A stretch of 64,000 nt of DNA, taken from positions 1,054,001 to 1,118,000 of the forward strand of contig JAUDYN010000003.1 of the NCBI GenBank assembly GCA_030407005.1, in the 5' to 3' direction. Shown here piece by piece: positions 34,280 through 46,057 of this stretch. The stretch comes from Desarmillaria ectypa. Taxonomy: Eukaryota; Basidiomycota; Agaricomycetes; Agaricales; Physalacriaceae. A model generated the notes under the pieces. That model was not told the origin of the DNA, did not search any database, and saw only the letters and a list, made by a program, of their open reading frames with translations. The position numbers and the translations under genes were made by a program. Numbering within the stretch: the stretch's first letter is position 1; each line of letters opens with the position of its first letter.

Positions 34280-37200
34280 ATGTCTCTCCGCTCAACGCCC
34301 TCTTTGTCCAATCTTTCCATATCAAACAAGTCAAATCCCATCGACTTGACTGTCGACGACGGCGACGAGACCTACGACTACCCACACCCACGGCAGCTGA
34401 AGAGGATGCGTCTGGAAAACATCACCCACCCCAACAATTCTACCCTTCCCATGTCCCATAGCATGCCGTCGACGCCTTCTCCGACGCCCTCAATGTCGTC
34501 CTTCACGTCATACAACCAGAAACCGGCCATGGCGATGCCCGTTGCCAGGCATAATTCTTTTATGATGCCCAGTATCTTTACTCCAAATCCTAATTCTTCC
34601 AATAATGGTCCTTACCGCCCGCCTTTTGCTGGACCCTCTTCTTTTCATGCGCCTCCGCCGGTAACACCTTCATCTATTCCCCAGAAACGACCTTCGGCTC
34701 GCGGTGTAGATCGTGCCATAATTGATCTGACAGACTCGCCGTCACCGCCGCCTCAAATTCAGAAACCTCTTCCATCTCCGAGTCTTGTTGATTTATCTCC
34801 CAAGACCCCCGTCTGTATCGGCCAGCTCACAGTAACCGCCCTTGTCCTCTATCCTATCGATTATATGATGGCTACAAACCCGGCATCACCACAGGTTGAA
34901 TGGGGTCCAGTGAAGCTTCAGTATGAACATGCCCCAAAACCGGATGGTACCACAGATAACCTCAACATCAAAACTCCGATGGGTGATCCTTTTGGCATAG
35001 TAGAACACAAGGTTGCTAGCAGTCTGGGACATATGGTTGGTAAAGGGCTTATACGTCTGGAGGCCAAGGTGCAGAAATGTAGATCCAATGTACGTGTATC
35101 TCCCTGGCCGTGTCGTGTTTCTCACTGACGCCACCAGGCTCCTATTCTTCCGCTCACGATGCTTGTATACACTCCCAAAGGAAATGTCCCTGTTGTTGGA
35201 GACTATTTCTTCCAATGTGGTCTTATGCTTGATCACCCAGCACCTCCGTTTTCGTACAACGACATTGTCAACAGTAAAACCCCATACTTGAACCCTCACA
35301 ATCCTCCTCCGGGAGGGCATAATCGCGTACAGTATGCTCCGAATCGAACCGTATATCCTGCAGGGGGGAGATGGTCTACTGCGACACCCGCAGGGAAGAG
35401 TGTGGAAGTTCAGCGAAGTCAGGTGGACGAGCTTTTTAAGAATTTGAAGAGTGGTGCTGATTTGGCTGAAATGGAAGCCGGTACGTAGTTTTCAGCTTTC
35501 AGAGAATTCTTCTACTCATTCATTACCAGCGCCCGAGGTTGCTACACAGCTATATCCCCACCAGAAGAAAGCCCTAACGTTTCTCATGGAGCGAGAAAGG
35601 GAAATCAAGACCTCTGAAGGTGTCTTTTCGTCCATGTGGCAAACGCGAAAGACTATGTCTGGTGATACATGGACCCATATTGTCACCGAGAAGGAAGTCT
35701 ATGAGGAGCCTCAAGAATCCAAAGGTGCAATTCTTGCAGATGATGTGCGATACGGTCTTTTCTACTGGTTTAACTGGGCTCACTAGCTCATTTTCATCCA
35801 TTCTAGATGGGTCTTGGCAAGACTATTACTTGCGTTTCGCTGATAGCCGCCACCCTCAACTCCGCTCTGACATTCGCATCTACGCCCTTAGAAACCCCGA
35901 GCCTTCCGTGGGGGTCCAGTTTAGATGACTCACCTCCCATTCCATCGCAGTTCGCTGGCAATGTATGGAATATGCCCGACGTGTCCGAGAATGGCCCATC
36001 TTCGGCCAAGGCCAAGGCCAAAGCCCAGCGTGCGCAGGAAAAACTCGAAGCCGAACACGTAAGGGCTAACAGAATTAAGGCCAAAAGTCGAGCGACGTTG
36101 ATCATTTGTCCGCTGTCGACTGTTTCCAATTGGGAAGACCAATTCCGCGAACACTGGAATGGTGAAGTTCAAGTCTTTGGCGGTGGCGCAGGTGCTGCTG
36201 CCACTGCTTCATGTTCACAATCAGCATCGCAGGGGTCGCTTACTGACGTCAAGTCAGAAACAAAGCCCACGCGAATACGAGACGGCAAGCCCTTGAAGGT
36301 ATATATTTACCACGGCAACGCTCGAAGGCCGGACCCCGCATTCCTAGCGGATTTCGACGCCGTTATCACAACATACGCTACATTGGCATCCGAGTTTTCT
36401 AAACAGAACCGGAGTATCGCTACTGCGGAGGTGGAGGAAGAGGAGGAAGGCGCCGGAAGCAGCGATGGTGGAGGCGTAGAGATTGATGAGAGAGGAAATC
36501 AGATTCTCAGACTTCCAAAAATGAAGAAGGGGGGCGTTAAGAGGAAGAAACCAAGCCTTGGGGCTCCGGAAGCCTCAAGTGCTCTACAGAGCATTCATTG
36601 GTTCCGTGTTGTTCTGGACGAAGCTCAGTGCGTATGATTTCTTTTGTTTTCGTTCATGGCACTTATGCTCCTCCCAGTTGTATCAAGGAAACCGGGACAG
36701 TGGGCAGTCGCGCGTCCTGTGACCTAATGGCAGATCGGCGGTTATGTTTAACAGGAACGCCGGTTCAGAACAAACTGGACGACGTTTTCGCCCTCATCAA
36801 GTTCCTTCGCTTGCAGCCGCTAGATGATAAAACGGTGTGGACAGAGTTCATTGGCACACCTGTGAAGTTTGGACAGACTATGGGCATTGCTAGACTGCAG
36901 ACGTTGATGAAGACAATAACGCTGCGCCGAACGAAGGAATCGAAGACTCTGGATGGGAAAAGAATTCTTTCACTGCCTCCGCGAAGAGATGAACTCCGGC
37001 TGTTGAAATTTGACGCCCAGGAGCAAGAGATCTATGACCAATTCTTCACCGCTTCCAAAGCCGAATTCAACGAGATGTCGGACAAGAATGAGGTCATGAA
37101 GAACTATGTTGGTATCCTGCAGAAGATTCTCCGACTACGGCAGATATGCGATCATTTTGAGCTTGTGGAAGGCAAAGATATTCTCGAACAAGATGGCACA

Positions 37201-38507
37201 CTGTCTTACGAGGATATTGTCGCTGCGATCGCAAAGGAAGGATTTACAACCTCTCGTGCAGTCGCCATTTTTGCTATTTTGAAAGAATCTGCGACAACAC
37301 AGTGTGTTGAATGCGGTTCGGAACTCTGCACATCCTCGGGAGAGGCTCAGGATGACGCGGTGGACGAGATGGGGCCCAAAAAGACGAAGAAGAATAAGGC
37401 TTCTTCAAAGGCCCCGACTCGCGCCAGCAGTCCTTCCGTGCCCCGTCCCATCTTGACGCGATGCCAACATCTTTTCTGCCTCCAGTGTTATCGACAATGC
37501 ATACATCCTGCATGGCCCAACGTTGCACCTGATATTTACCGTTCCTGCTCTGCCTGCCAAACTGGTTTGTGTCCCGCTGATGCGATCGAAATCAAGTCAG
37601 AATATCTGGAGGGTTCGGTGGCGAAGAAGAAACCTGCGAGGAAGGAGAAGCGACAACGCGGGACCGGCTCTGACACTTGTCATCCGTCCACCAAGATCAA
37701 GGCCTTATTGGGCGACTTGGTGCAGTTCTCGAGGACGAATCCCTACTCGTCAAATTATGATCCGGATGCAATTGAGGTACAGATGGTAGATGAGAAGGGG
37801 ATTTCGGTCGATGAAGGCGTTGTGAAAACCGTAGTTTTGTAAGTCAGATGGCTTGTCTTTTTCGGTATAGTGTGCTGAGCCTCGCCTCTACAGCTCACAG
37901 TGGACGACGATGCTTGACAAGTGATTCACTTTCTTCTCGCTCGGGCCGCATGACGCTGATCAAAATGTTTATAGGATTGAAGAAGCGTTAGAGTCGGCAG
38001 CTATACGCTTTGACCGTTTAGACGGGACAATGAAGCGAGACGAGCGGATACGCGCAATGGATGCATTAAAGTATGATCCAGCATGCGAGGTACTACTTGT
38101 CAGCTTGAAGGCGGGAGGTGTTGGACTGAACCTTACGGCTGCGCAACGGGTATACCTCATGGATCCGTACTGGAATCCCGCCGTTGAAAATCAGGCAGTT
38201 GACCGTATCGTAAGCTTCTCTAGTTACCTTTGTGACGAAGTACAGTGGGAGTAGCTGTTCTGAGATCTGCTCTTGTGACTATCTCAGGACACACTCCGAT
38301 TCTGACTTCGGTTTACAGCATCGACTTGGACAAACTCGGCCTGTCACAACTGTGAAGCTAATCATCGAAAACTCCATTGAAGCTCGTCTGTTAGAGGTCC
38401 AGAAGAAGAAAACCGAGCTTGCTAACATGACTCTTGGCTCAAACTTCAGTAAAGCGGAGCTTATGACTCGTCGTATGGAAGAACTGAACCAACTCTTTGG
38501 GTCGTAA
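34280..38507 (+). CDS. Rad5/HLTF-like SNF2 ATPase with RING finger
   Basis: Start in GCCACCATG. The disordered N-terminus carries two SUMO-interaction-like motifs ('[12 protein letters not shown]', residues about 21-32; '[11 protein letters not shown]', about 146-156). A divergent HIRAN-like region ('[16 protein letters not shown]', then '[17 protein letters not shown]') may bind DNA 3' ends. The SNF2 core follows: '[16 protein letters not shown]', DDMGLGKT (intron-split at about 35743-35806), '[18 protein letters not shown]', DEAH (split by intron 36628-36677, CA|T), '[20 protein letters not shown]'. A RING of C3HC4 type ('CVECGSEL', '[13 protein letters not shown]', 'CSACQTG') is inserted before the C-lobe ('[17 protein letters not shown]', '[12 protein letters not shown]', '[17 protein letters not shown]'). 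This is the Rad5/HLTF/Uls1 class, acting in PCNA polyubiquitination and fork remodelling or SUMO-targeted remodelling. Exact orthology is unresolved. Confidence 0.87.
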
Positions 38508-38708
38508 ATTACTCTACACCTTTATATTTCCCTATTGCCTCATTCTCCATTATGGGTGTCTGTATCTTCGGCTTTACTATAATTACCATTATGGACGCTT
38601 CGTATTAGAATAGAGTTATTTGCTGACTGTCGAACCGAAAAGGTCAGAACGCGAAGTGAGCCGCGTTTTTCCTTGTGCCGAATAGATATACTGTCAAGAT
38701 AGACTTCG

Positions 38709-40925
38709 TCAGCACGGTTCAAGAAATAGATGGAGCCGCATACCGATGACTTGGCTCACGAACAACCCAATAGTCACTCCGGAGGCCACGGATATCATCC
38801 GCAGAGCCAAAGAGAATCCCGTCGAGTATTGTTCAGCAGAGCTGTGAAAGTTCTGTGTCAAACCTCCGCCTTGAGCTATGCCAGACTGATACATGATGAG
38901 CTTTGCTATCTAGATTGCCATTAGAATGCTCTTACAGGAACCAGGAACAACACTCCAGTAACCATGGAAGTGAATGCAGTCCCACCGACAAGACGAGAGT
39001 ATATATTCCCAAGCAATCCAATCACAAACGCCCCCGCGGCGGACACAATATCGCTTCGGTTAGGCAGAACGATACTTGCAGCGCGATTAGCAGCATATGA
39101 ACAGCATGCGAAGACAACCATAACGGGAAGTTGGACGCTCCGAAAGGATTGGAGATTGGATAAAGAAGAGCAAGTCGTATAGAGGGGCACGAGGAAAAGC
39201 AAACTCCACCAAGGAAATGGCTGAAACGCCCAATGCCATGCAGGGTCACGAAAACAGCCTTGTTTGGAAATGAGGGAATGAGAAATGATGTTGATAGGAA
39301 GACAAGTATACCTTTGACGATGTGTGCCTGCTCGAAGGTTTGAACGCCCTTCGCTAGTACTCCACTGACAGGGATAAATGGTGCGGAGCCGTTCATCATC
39401 GAAAAGGTGCCGTGCGCATATGTATAACTGGCTGGAAGTGAACCTTGAACATATGCACGATGAGCCTTACGATCGACAACGAGGTAGAGGTCTGAGCCAA
39501 TGGTCAAACCGAATCCCTGTCTCCACTAATGAGCTCTCTTTCTTCGGGAAGTACAGAAGACCCACCAAAAATAGCGTGTAAATGATAGCGTAAACAATCC
39601 TGACGGAGCCACAAAATATGTTACGCGACATCAGCTCCAAGGCACTTATCACTGGCAAGATGTAAGTCACAAGTCGTTTTGGGCGCTTTCGTGGAAACGC
39701 ACAGACTGTAAATCCTGGGAGAATGACGACCACACCTGCAGACGATATTGCGCTATAACAAAAAATGTTACCCGGTACATTGCTCAGGCCCCTCGCCACG
39801 AAGGCGACAATAATAGAGACGGATATCCTGTCACATACAGCAGTCAGACTGAACGAAGTTGTACATGTAAAGAACTGCTTACTCGTAAACATTAGCGTAC
39901 ATGGAGCTTTTGTGGGCGGCATTCAAACCAAGGTACTGTAAACAGCAGGCGCACAAGCCACATATCCACATGTCGACGAGGGATCCGCCGAAAGAAACGA
40001 CACAAATGATAGACGCAGAGAAGAACGCCAAAAGACAGCGAACCAGGAGTCCATAAGCGGGAGGCGCCCGTAAGATCGCACGAAGAGCCTCAGCACCAGC
40101 CTCAGCAGTAATTCTGTCGTGAAGAACGTCACGGTAGATGAGATGAACACCATGCAATTTCGTCAGAGCGATTCGACCGGTTGCGCGCACAAAGTAGGTC
40201 CTTGTCGGACCCGAGTCAGCGTCTCGAATGGAGACAATGATAATATTGGGAAGATGCACGAAATCTACGTATGCGTTTGAGAGAGATATACTGCGTGCGA
40301 TGGTTGACGACTGACCGGCTTGTGCACCCAAGATGTCCGAAGCTGCTGATAACATGGAGCCAATACGATGAGAAGGTGCGCCATACGATAGAAGAGCCTT
40401 GGCGAGCTTCAAAAGGAACCTTCTCCGTCGATCGATGTCTATGTTCGTGATGAATTCTAAAGTGCAAACGGACCGAGCAGCTTACATACCTTGAACATTC
40501 TGAATAATCATTGAAGGCCGTTTGGATCGTTGTAAGACAATAGACGAAAAAGCATGAGCACCAGCTGCACCAGCATGTGCCACTGTATTCGTCAAGCGAC
40601 CAACGGGTACGTGCTTTGGCAGCTTAGGTATTATCTTCGAAGAGCGTCGTTTTTCCAGGCGAGGTTTCTCTTTATGATTTGACTGAACATAAGGCGAAAC
40701 GAAATTCGATACGTCGGAAAATTCATTCGGTCTCTCATCGCGTACCGGTCTCGCGTCCTCGACTTCAGATAAAGTTCGTTGGTATCTTGGAGGAGACGAT
40801 GGACGGCGTTGGCGCTGGTAAGCAAAATGAGTATCGCCCAAGTAGGGTTGTTCTGAAAGTTGAGGAGCAGGGCGAGTGCCTTGTCCGTCATTGTGCCAGG
40901 GAGTTCTGGGTGCTTCGTAGGCCAT
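38709..40925 (-). CDS. ThrE/DUF1212-family multi-pass membrane protein (fungal Prm10-like)
   Basis: The long hydrophilic N-terminus (about 145 residues, Pro/Ser/Arg-rich) precedes the conserved soluble domain: 'FLLKLAKALLSYGAPSHRI', 'AYVDFVHLPNIIIVSI', 'RTYFVRATGRIALTKLHGV' and 'LHDRITAEAGAEALRAIL'. Then come several hydrophobic helices, including 'LLVRCLLAFFSASIICVVSFGG' and 'VVVILPGFTVCAF', and a second membrane block near 39022-39250. This corresponds to the PF06738 plus ThrE_2 arrangement of bacterial threonine/serine exporters and the fungal pheromone-regulated Prm10 family; the substrate in fungi is unknown. Start 40925 (MAYEAPRTP). The last exons (38709-38894) include another helix and end FLEPC. 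A 15-bp poly(A) tract lies 55 bp upstream of the start. Exon edges in the C-terminal half are approximate. Confidence 0.82.
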
Positions 40926-40979
40926 TTATGCGTTAAAATGGTGGAAAGAGTTCAAGTTGGAGCTATACGTCTCAATTTC

Positions 40980-40994
40980 AAAAAAAAAAAAAAG
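40980..40994. repeat. Poly(dA:dT) tract, 15 bp
   Basis: An uninterrupted A run on the plus strand, 55 bp upstream of the minus-strand transporter start. In fungi such tracts exclude nucleosomes in promoters; that role is inferred. Confidence 0.5.
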
Positions 40995-41169
40995 GCGTAA
41001 TTACGGCATTGGCCGAGATTCAATATTCAGGTACCGATCACAAATATTCCAAGTATGGACGCATACAAGCCTATACAGGCCGACCTCTATTACGTAGACA
41101 CATCCCATATCTGAAGTATTAAATACAAATCAGCCGGATACAAACATAGAACATAAAGGACAATGCCAT

Positions 41170-44100
41170 CTACCAGATTTGCGGCCCTGGCGGCAGGTAA
41201 TCAGAGGGTAGTAGGAACGCATCCATCCCGTGCTGCTGGAAGGACTGTCCACCCAACGACTGATCGGAGATCCATACCGGAAGTTGCTCATTAGCAGTAG
41301 ACTCGAATCCCCGCCAGATCTGTTCTGCGTCCTGATGTTGGTGCGGGTGGGGCGGGTACGGTACAGGGCCAGGAACCTGTGCCGCTACTATCTGCTGTCC
41401 CTCCGGTGATCCTGTGAGATTTGAGTAGGACGGAGAGGTATATGATACTCCAGTGGCCACGTTTTGGCCACCATGTTCCATGATCATGGATAATTGCTGG
41501 CGGTGCTCACGGCCGATCGTAGGTGATCGTGAGCTTGATGACGAGGCCCGCCGCGATTGGAATCTTTTGAGCATCAACTGTAAGGTCAATGCATACCGTT
41601 TACCCGGCACTAGAAGAATATGAGTATGCCGTTAGTTTCGTCAGCTGCTCTTCCTACCTTCAACCATAAGAGAAGCCAAGCGTTCCACTTGGTGTTTGAT
41701 TTCTTGGGTATCGCATTCATCAGGGCTGGGATGGATAAGCTAAGTGCAACCCAATAGCAGAGCAAGCTCACAAAAGACGGGCGAGACGCAATAAAAATGA
41801 TGCTGTAAAGGTCGCCGTAGCGTGCGTATAATGCACAGCTTGAAAGAAGTCGTAAGTTACCTTGATTGTTATAACCAATCGAATAGCACAAACCATATTT
41901 TAGTCCCTCTCTGTACGCAGGTGAGCTGATAGTGATGTCAACCCCTTGCTGTGCAATCTGGATCGAACGTATAGCTAAATCTCGTTGTACGTCTGGCATG
42001 CTTTCGACATCTTCAGGGCCATTGATCCCTCTTAGAGCCACGGCATTATGAAACAGCTCAGCGTGAAGGTGCTGCACTTGGAGGCTTTGCCGGTAGAATG
42101 CTGCGAAAAGCCGACGTCAATGAAATCTCGGAAACGTTCAGACGCACACTTACCAGCATCCTCGTACTTCTGCGAGAATGCGGTGTCCCACGTTGAATAC
42201 CATTGACGGAAGGCAACGTCAGCCCGTCGCAGCTCCTCAAAATCTGAATCGCGGACTTGGCCTTCCGATGGCGATAGAGAATTATGCAACTTTTCTCGTA
42301 TAGCCATCAGTTCCAACGTAGAAACTAATCGCATGTCATCCTCTATTGCAAGGGGGTGTTGCAGCAATGCACGAGCGTGCCGGATGCTATCATCCTCCTT
42401 CAAGATGGCAGGTCGACCAGTTCCGTACGAAAGCCTATGAGATAGACATTTACATGCGTATCTTACAAGCAAGGACGTATGCCACTCACTGGTGTTCGAA
42501 AAGATACAGCGTAAACCATGTACGACTCGCTATAACTAAATCACGGTCTTCGGTGGCGTTAGCTTTGTTTGCGTTCATACGCTGAAGAAGCCTGGGCCAT
42601 GCTTTATGAAGAGCTAGAACTTATTATGAGCTGTGGCAGGATCAATCTGGAGCTCACACTCACATAACTCCAAAGCCATCCGAACAGCATGACCACCACT
42701 CAGCCACCCATTGTCAGACCAGCCTGATACAAGTACTAGAATAGAACCGTCAATACAAATTCAAAGCACGCGAAAAACTTCCTAACTCATAGACTGCACG
42801 GCTTCAATCCGAGCAACGGGGGAGAACAACGTCGCGCACGATATTGCTTGCACTTCATCTAAACATCTCAGATACATATCGCTCGATTTTCCTACGAGCT
42901 TTATGGTGAGAAAAAAACCATCACGGTAAACATGTGGACTGACCTCCGCCGTCACGAACGTGTGAAGCGACCATACAGATAGCATCGACAGCAAAAGGTG
43001 ATCTTTGATGGAGATTTTCGAATGTGTCAACATTGGAATCAAAGACAGGTCTGTGACGGAAAGTTAGCGAGAAGACAAGGACATCAAAGCAACGTTTACA
43101 AGAAGGTCGAGCAACCATGATAAAAACTGAATGCAAAGTGTCAGAACCAGTTGACAATAAGGTCAGGGCGGAGCACCAACATCCTGAACAGATCTCTTGC
43201 TTCGGCCTCGCTAATGACATTCTTTGTGACCACTGAATAATGCCGATCAGTTATGTTCCATCGAATTGAAGCGAACAATAACTACCGTCGGGGAAAGTGA
43301 GCACCCTAGTTCCTTTATGTCGTATCTTCCTTCGCTTAATGGGCCTCGCTTGCGAATCTGAAATTGGCGTTCGTGGTCGACTTTGGGCATCACTGCTATC
43401 ACCGTTTTCCTACATTCCGACATCAGTCAACTGTTCAACTTGAATGCAGGGTCGTCAGAAGACACGTGCCTTGGCCGCTCGTTCAATGGCCACATCAGCC
43501 AAGCCTCGTAAGACTTCCCAAGGTGCGACAAGTCCGGAAGCAGGAAGTTCGCCATTGTCTTCATCATCCAATTCAGAAGACTCGCCACTTGTCGCTGGGC
43601 GTTTGGTTCCCATATGCGGGGTACGTTGGCCTGGTTGACCATTATCCGGAGGATAGAATCTCACGGAAGAAACGTTCCCTTGAGCTTGTTGTGGGCTTGT
43701 TGGTTGGCCCATCGACTGGATACTGGAAAATGGCGGTAAAACCGGGCCTTGCGGACCCTGAAAGCCGGGGTTATACGCGATCGGTGAGAACGCATTAGGT
43801 GGGCCAGGCTGAGGACCAGTGTATTCACCGGCAGGGGGCATCTGGCTCTGCTGCGGCAGAGCGGCGCCTGGGTAAGGAGGTCGAGAGGAGCGTGATGCTC
43901 CGGGCGTGTTTGCTCCCGGGCCGCGGTTGAACATGGGAGGGGCGCCGGTGGGTGAAGGTTGGATATCAGCAGAGTGGGAGTGGACTGTGGAAGGAGTCTG
44001 AGCAGCAGGAGAATGCATAATAGGTGAATGGTGGTGGAAAGGTGCCATGAACTCTGGAGGAGGAGGTCGGACCGGAAAGACGGAACCTCGTAGTTGAGCC

Positions 44101-44657
44101 TGTATTTCTGCAAGAGAATTTAGGATGGTTGCTTGGCTATGCCTAATTTCGACGACGTGGGCCTCCAAGCTCCGAATTCGCCTTCATCGAGGATTACACG
44201 GAATTAGCGAACCGGACTATCGGGTATGAAAGACCACTTACTCGAGACCCGCTTCGCCCGTCAAGGTGGCTTCTCGCTGCTAGAAGGTTAGCATGTCCTC
44301 GTACGGCATTCATTATCAGCGGCTCACGTTTGGACGTTCAAACATGCACTCGAGACCCGTATTCCGACATCTTCGACACGGCGGATTATCGGCGCCCTCG
44401 CATCGCATCTTTTGCTTGCGACACGCATTCTGGAAGTGGCGAGTGAGCAAGACGTGTCGGGGTGAAGAAAGGGGAACAAACGACGAACACAAGCACCTAG
44501 AATCGAGTATATTTAACGTCGTGCATCCCAGACTGAAGGTATCATACGTACGTGGAACCCGACTGAGAGTTTTCACGGCTGGCTTTTCATTTTTGTCGCC
44601 CTTGTCATCTCCCATATCGTGCAGTTTCTTCTGGGCGTTGTGGGACGTCGAGTGCAT
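41170..44657 (-). CDS. Zn(II)2Cys6 fungal transcription factor
   Basis: The DNA-binding cluster reads RACNACRKQKMRC, 'DNPPCRRCRNTGLEC', giving six cysteines in the C-x2-C-x6-C...C-x2-C-x6-C pattern, but only if an 8-nt microexon (44489-44496) is spliced in. A short coiled linker follows ('ATLTGEAGLE' joined to 'RIRSLEAHVVEIRHS'), then a long Pro/Gln/Ser-rich region (43600-44050). The fungal-specific middle homology domain spans 41600-43250 ('RDLFRIFFHGCSTFLPVF' assembled across an intron, 'SPFAVDAICMVASHV'). The C-terminus ends 'SDYLPPGPQIW'. The open frame extends upstream to about 44753, but that end is a TTG codon; the first ATGs are 44657 and one about 14 codons later, so the start is uncertain. 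Homologous regulators in basidiomycetes control varied metabolic genes; no target can be inferred here. Confidence 0.82.
44489..44496 (-). other. 8-nt microexon completing the zinc cluster
   Basis: Exon 1 ends at 44552 (..GTT CCA C) before a strong GTACGT donor. A 55-nt intron (44497-44551) ends TTCTAG. The exon GTGCTTGT follows, then a 59-nt intron (44430-44488) running from GTTCGT to TTCCAG with a CTCAC branch-like motif. The join reads Pro-Arg-Ala-Cys and continues in frame into Asn-Ala-Cys-Arg-Lys. Without the microexon the first zinc-binding cysteine is missing. It is inferred from frame and family pattern, without transcript data. Confidence 0.75.
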
Positions 44658-45037
44658 CGACGTAAGGGAGATGGAAGAAGAAGCAGATGGAAGAGGAGGA
44701 GCAAGAGGTACGGATTCAACAACCACGAGACAACTTGATTCGGCTGATTCCAAACAAGAACAAGCGCCTTCTGATGCTCAATAGTAAACAGCGTACTAAA
44801 CGACTAAAATGCGAGTAAAATGATGGATTAAATGCCGACAATCCTAGGAAATTCGAAATAATAGGTACAATATCTTTGGAAACGGACGACGCTGCCGCTG
44901 CGAGGTCCCGGTCGGCGATGGCAGAGTCCGTAAACGAACCAGACTACTAGGGACAAGCGATTAGTCATCTGCGTCGCGCCTAGACGGTTGTCGTGGGAAT
45001 TCTTCCGCTATCTAACCTCTCTCACATCATTCACCTC
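44658..45037. promoter_or_regulatory. Head-to-head interval, zinc-cluster factor / TB2-DP1 gene
   Basis: 380 bp between the two outward-facing starts. Part of the left end may be 5' untranslated or upstream coding sequence of the transcription factor, since its start is unsure. No other feature seen. Confidence 0.3.
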
Positions 45038-45901
45038 ATGTTTTCGCTGATTTTTTCGGCGCTATGGTGCGTTGTTCTTTCTCTTTTCACACTGTCCGTC
45101 TCATCCGGAGATGAAACAGCGCCTGGTTCGCATTTTTCTTACCTTGCTTCGCCACATTCAAACTTCTCTCTCAACATCCTGTCTCGGAAGCCGAGCTGCA
45201 AAGAACTGCCAAGTATTGGACCGTGGTATGTAGGCGAGGTGGACTGCTGACATATTCTTCTGATGCTCGTCCTGCAGATTGGTGCCTTTGTCGGATTTGA
45301 ATATCTCGCTGGCTGGTTGATTAGCTGGTAAATATTCAATGTTTCATGGTCCACCAATTCCTTATCGCGATCCAGGCTGCCATTCCATTGGGAAATCAAA
45401 ACGATTTTCTTGCTTTTCCTTTCTCTTCCTCAAACACAGGTAAGTTACCCCTCCTTATCTATACACATACCAGTTACTCATATCTTTCCTCAGGGGTCGA
45501 CCTTTGTGTACGACACCTACCTCAAGCCCTTCTTCGTCAAAAATCATAACAGCATTGATTCAGGCATTATCTCCATCCAAGGGAGCATCATTACCTTCAT
45601 CCATACCCGTCTTTATGCCGTGTGGGAACTTCTCTGGAGTGTCATTAACAAGACCCCTCCTCCAGGACAGCCACCCGCAGCCGCCCCTCCCCCGACCGCC
45701 GGCTTCAGTGTAGAATCTGCCATGGGTCTGTGGCGCACGTATGGCCCGTCCCTGCTCAGTGCCATACAGACCGGGAGTGCGCGCGCCGCCCCTGCAACTC
45801 CTGTCACTCTCAGTGCCCCGGCTGCCTCCACCTCGACTGATAATCTTCCAAGTGCTGGCGCTGAGCAACGAAGCCCTGTTCCAATTCCTGCAACTGCTTA
45901 A
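45038..45901 (+). CDS. TB2/DP1/HVA22 (REEP/Yop1-like) ER membrane-shaping protein
   Basis: Assembled exons give a protein starting MFSLIFSALCAWFAFFLPC. It continues 'HPVSEAELQRTAKYWTV', 'IGAFVGFEYLAGWLISW', 'LPFHWEIKTIFLLFLSLPQ' and 'GSTFVYDTYLKPFFVKN', the classic TB2/DP1/HVA22 signature with paired hydrophobic hairpins. The C-terminal tail (about 80 residues) is Pro/Ala/Ser-rich and disordered. Introns used: donor after ..GCTATG at about 45066, acceptor before CGCCTGG at about 45120; GTATGTAG..CCTGCAG around 45228-45278; GTAAAT..ATCCAG around 45328-45376; GTAAG..CCTCAG around 45440-45494. Family members insert as wedges to curve tubular ER. The Yop1-type 'LLSQHP..EAELQ' loop separates it from plant-like HVA22. 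No neighbour suggests a special role. Confidence 0.85.
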
Positions 45902-46057
45902 AGTTTCTCATTGATTGGTTGGATTCACACACGAAATACTTACAGGATCTTTCTTCTCGCCTCGCCATTTTACAAATAATAGTATGCTTGTGTAAGACGT
46001 TTCACATGCTGTTCAGTACAAGCTCTCCCATCAGTAAAAGCTCATAATGACAATGCG

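Noticed and set aside
26043..38507. Three-gene silencing operon-like cluster (remodeler, pseudo-RNase III, Rad5-like)
   Set aside because: Each gene has its own promoter interval and unrelated known roles; kept only as a synteny question, not claimed as a system.
44658..44753. Upstream extension of the zinc-cluster factor to about 44753
   Set aside because: The frame is open but its first codon is TTG; no ATG occurs before 44657.
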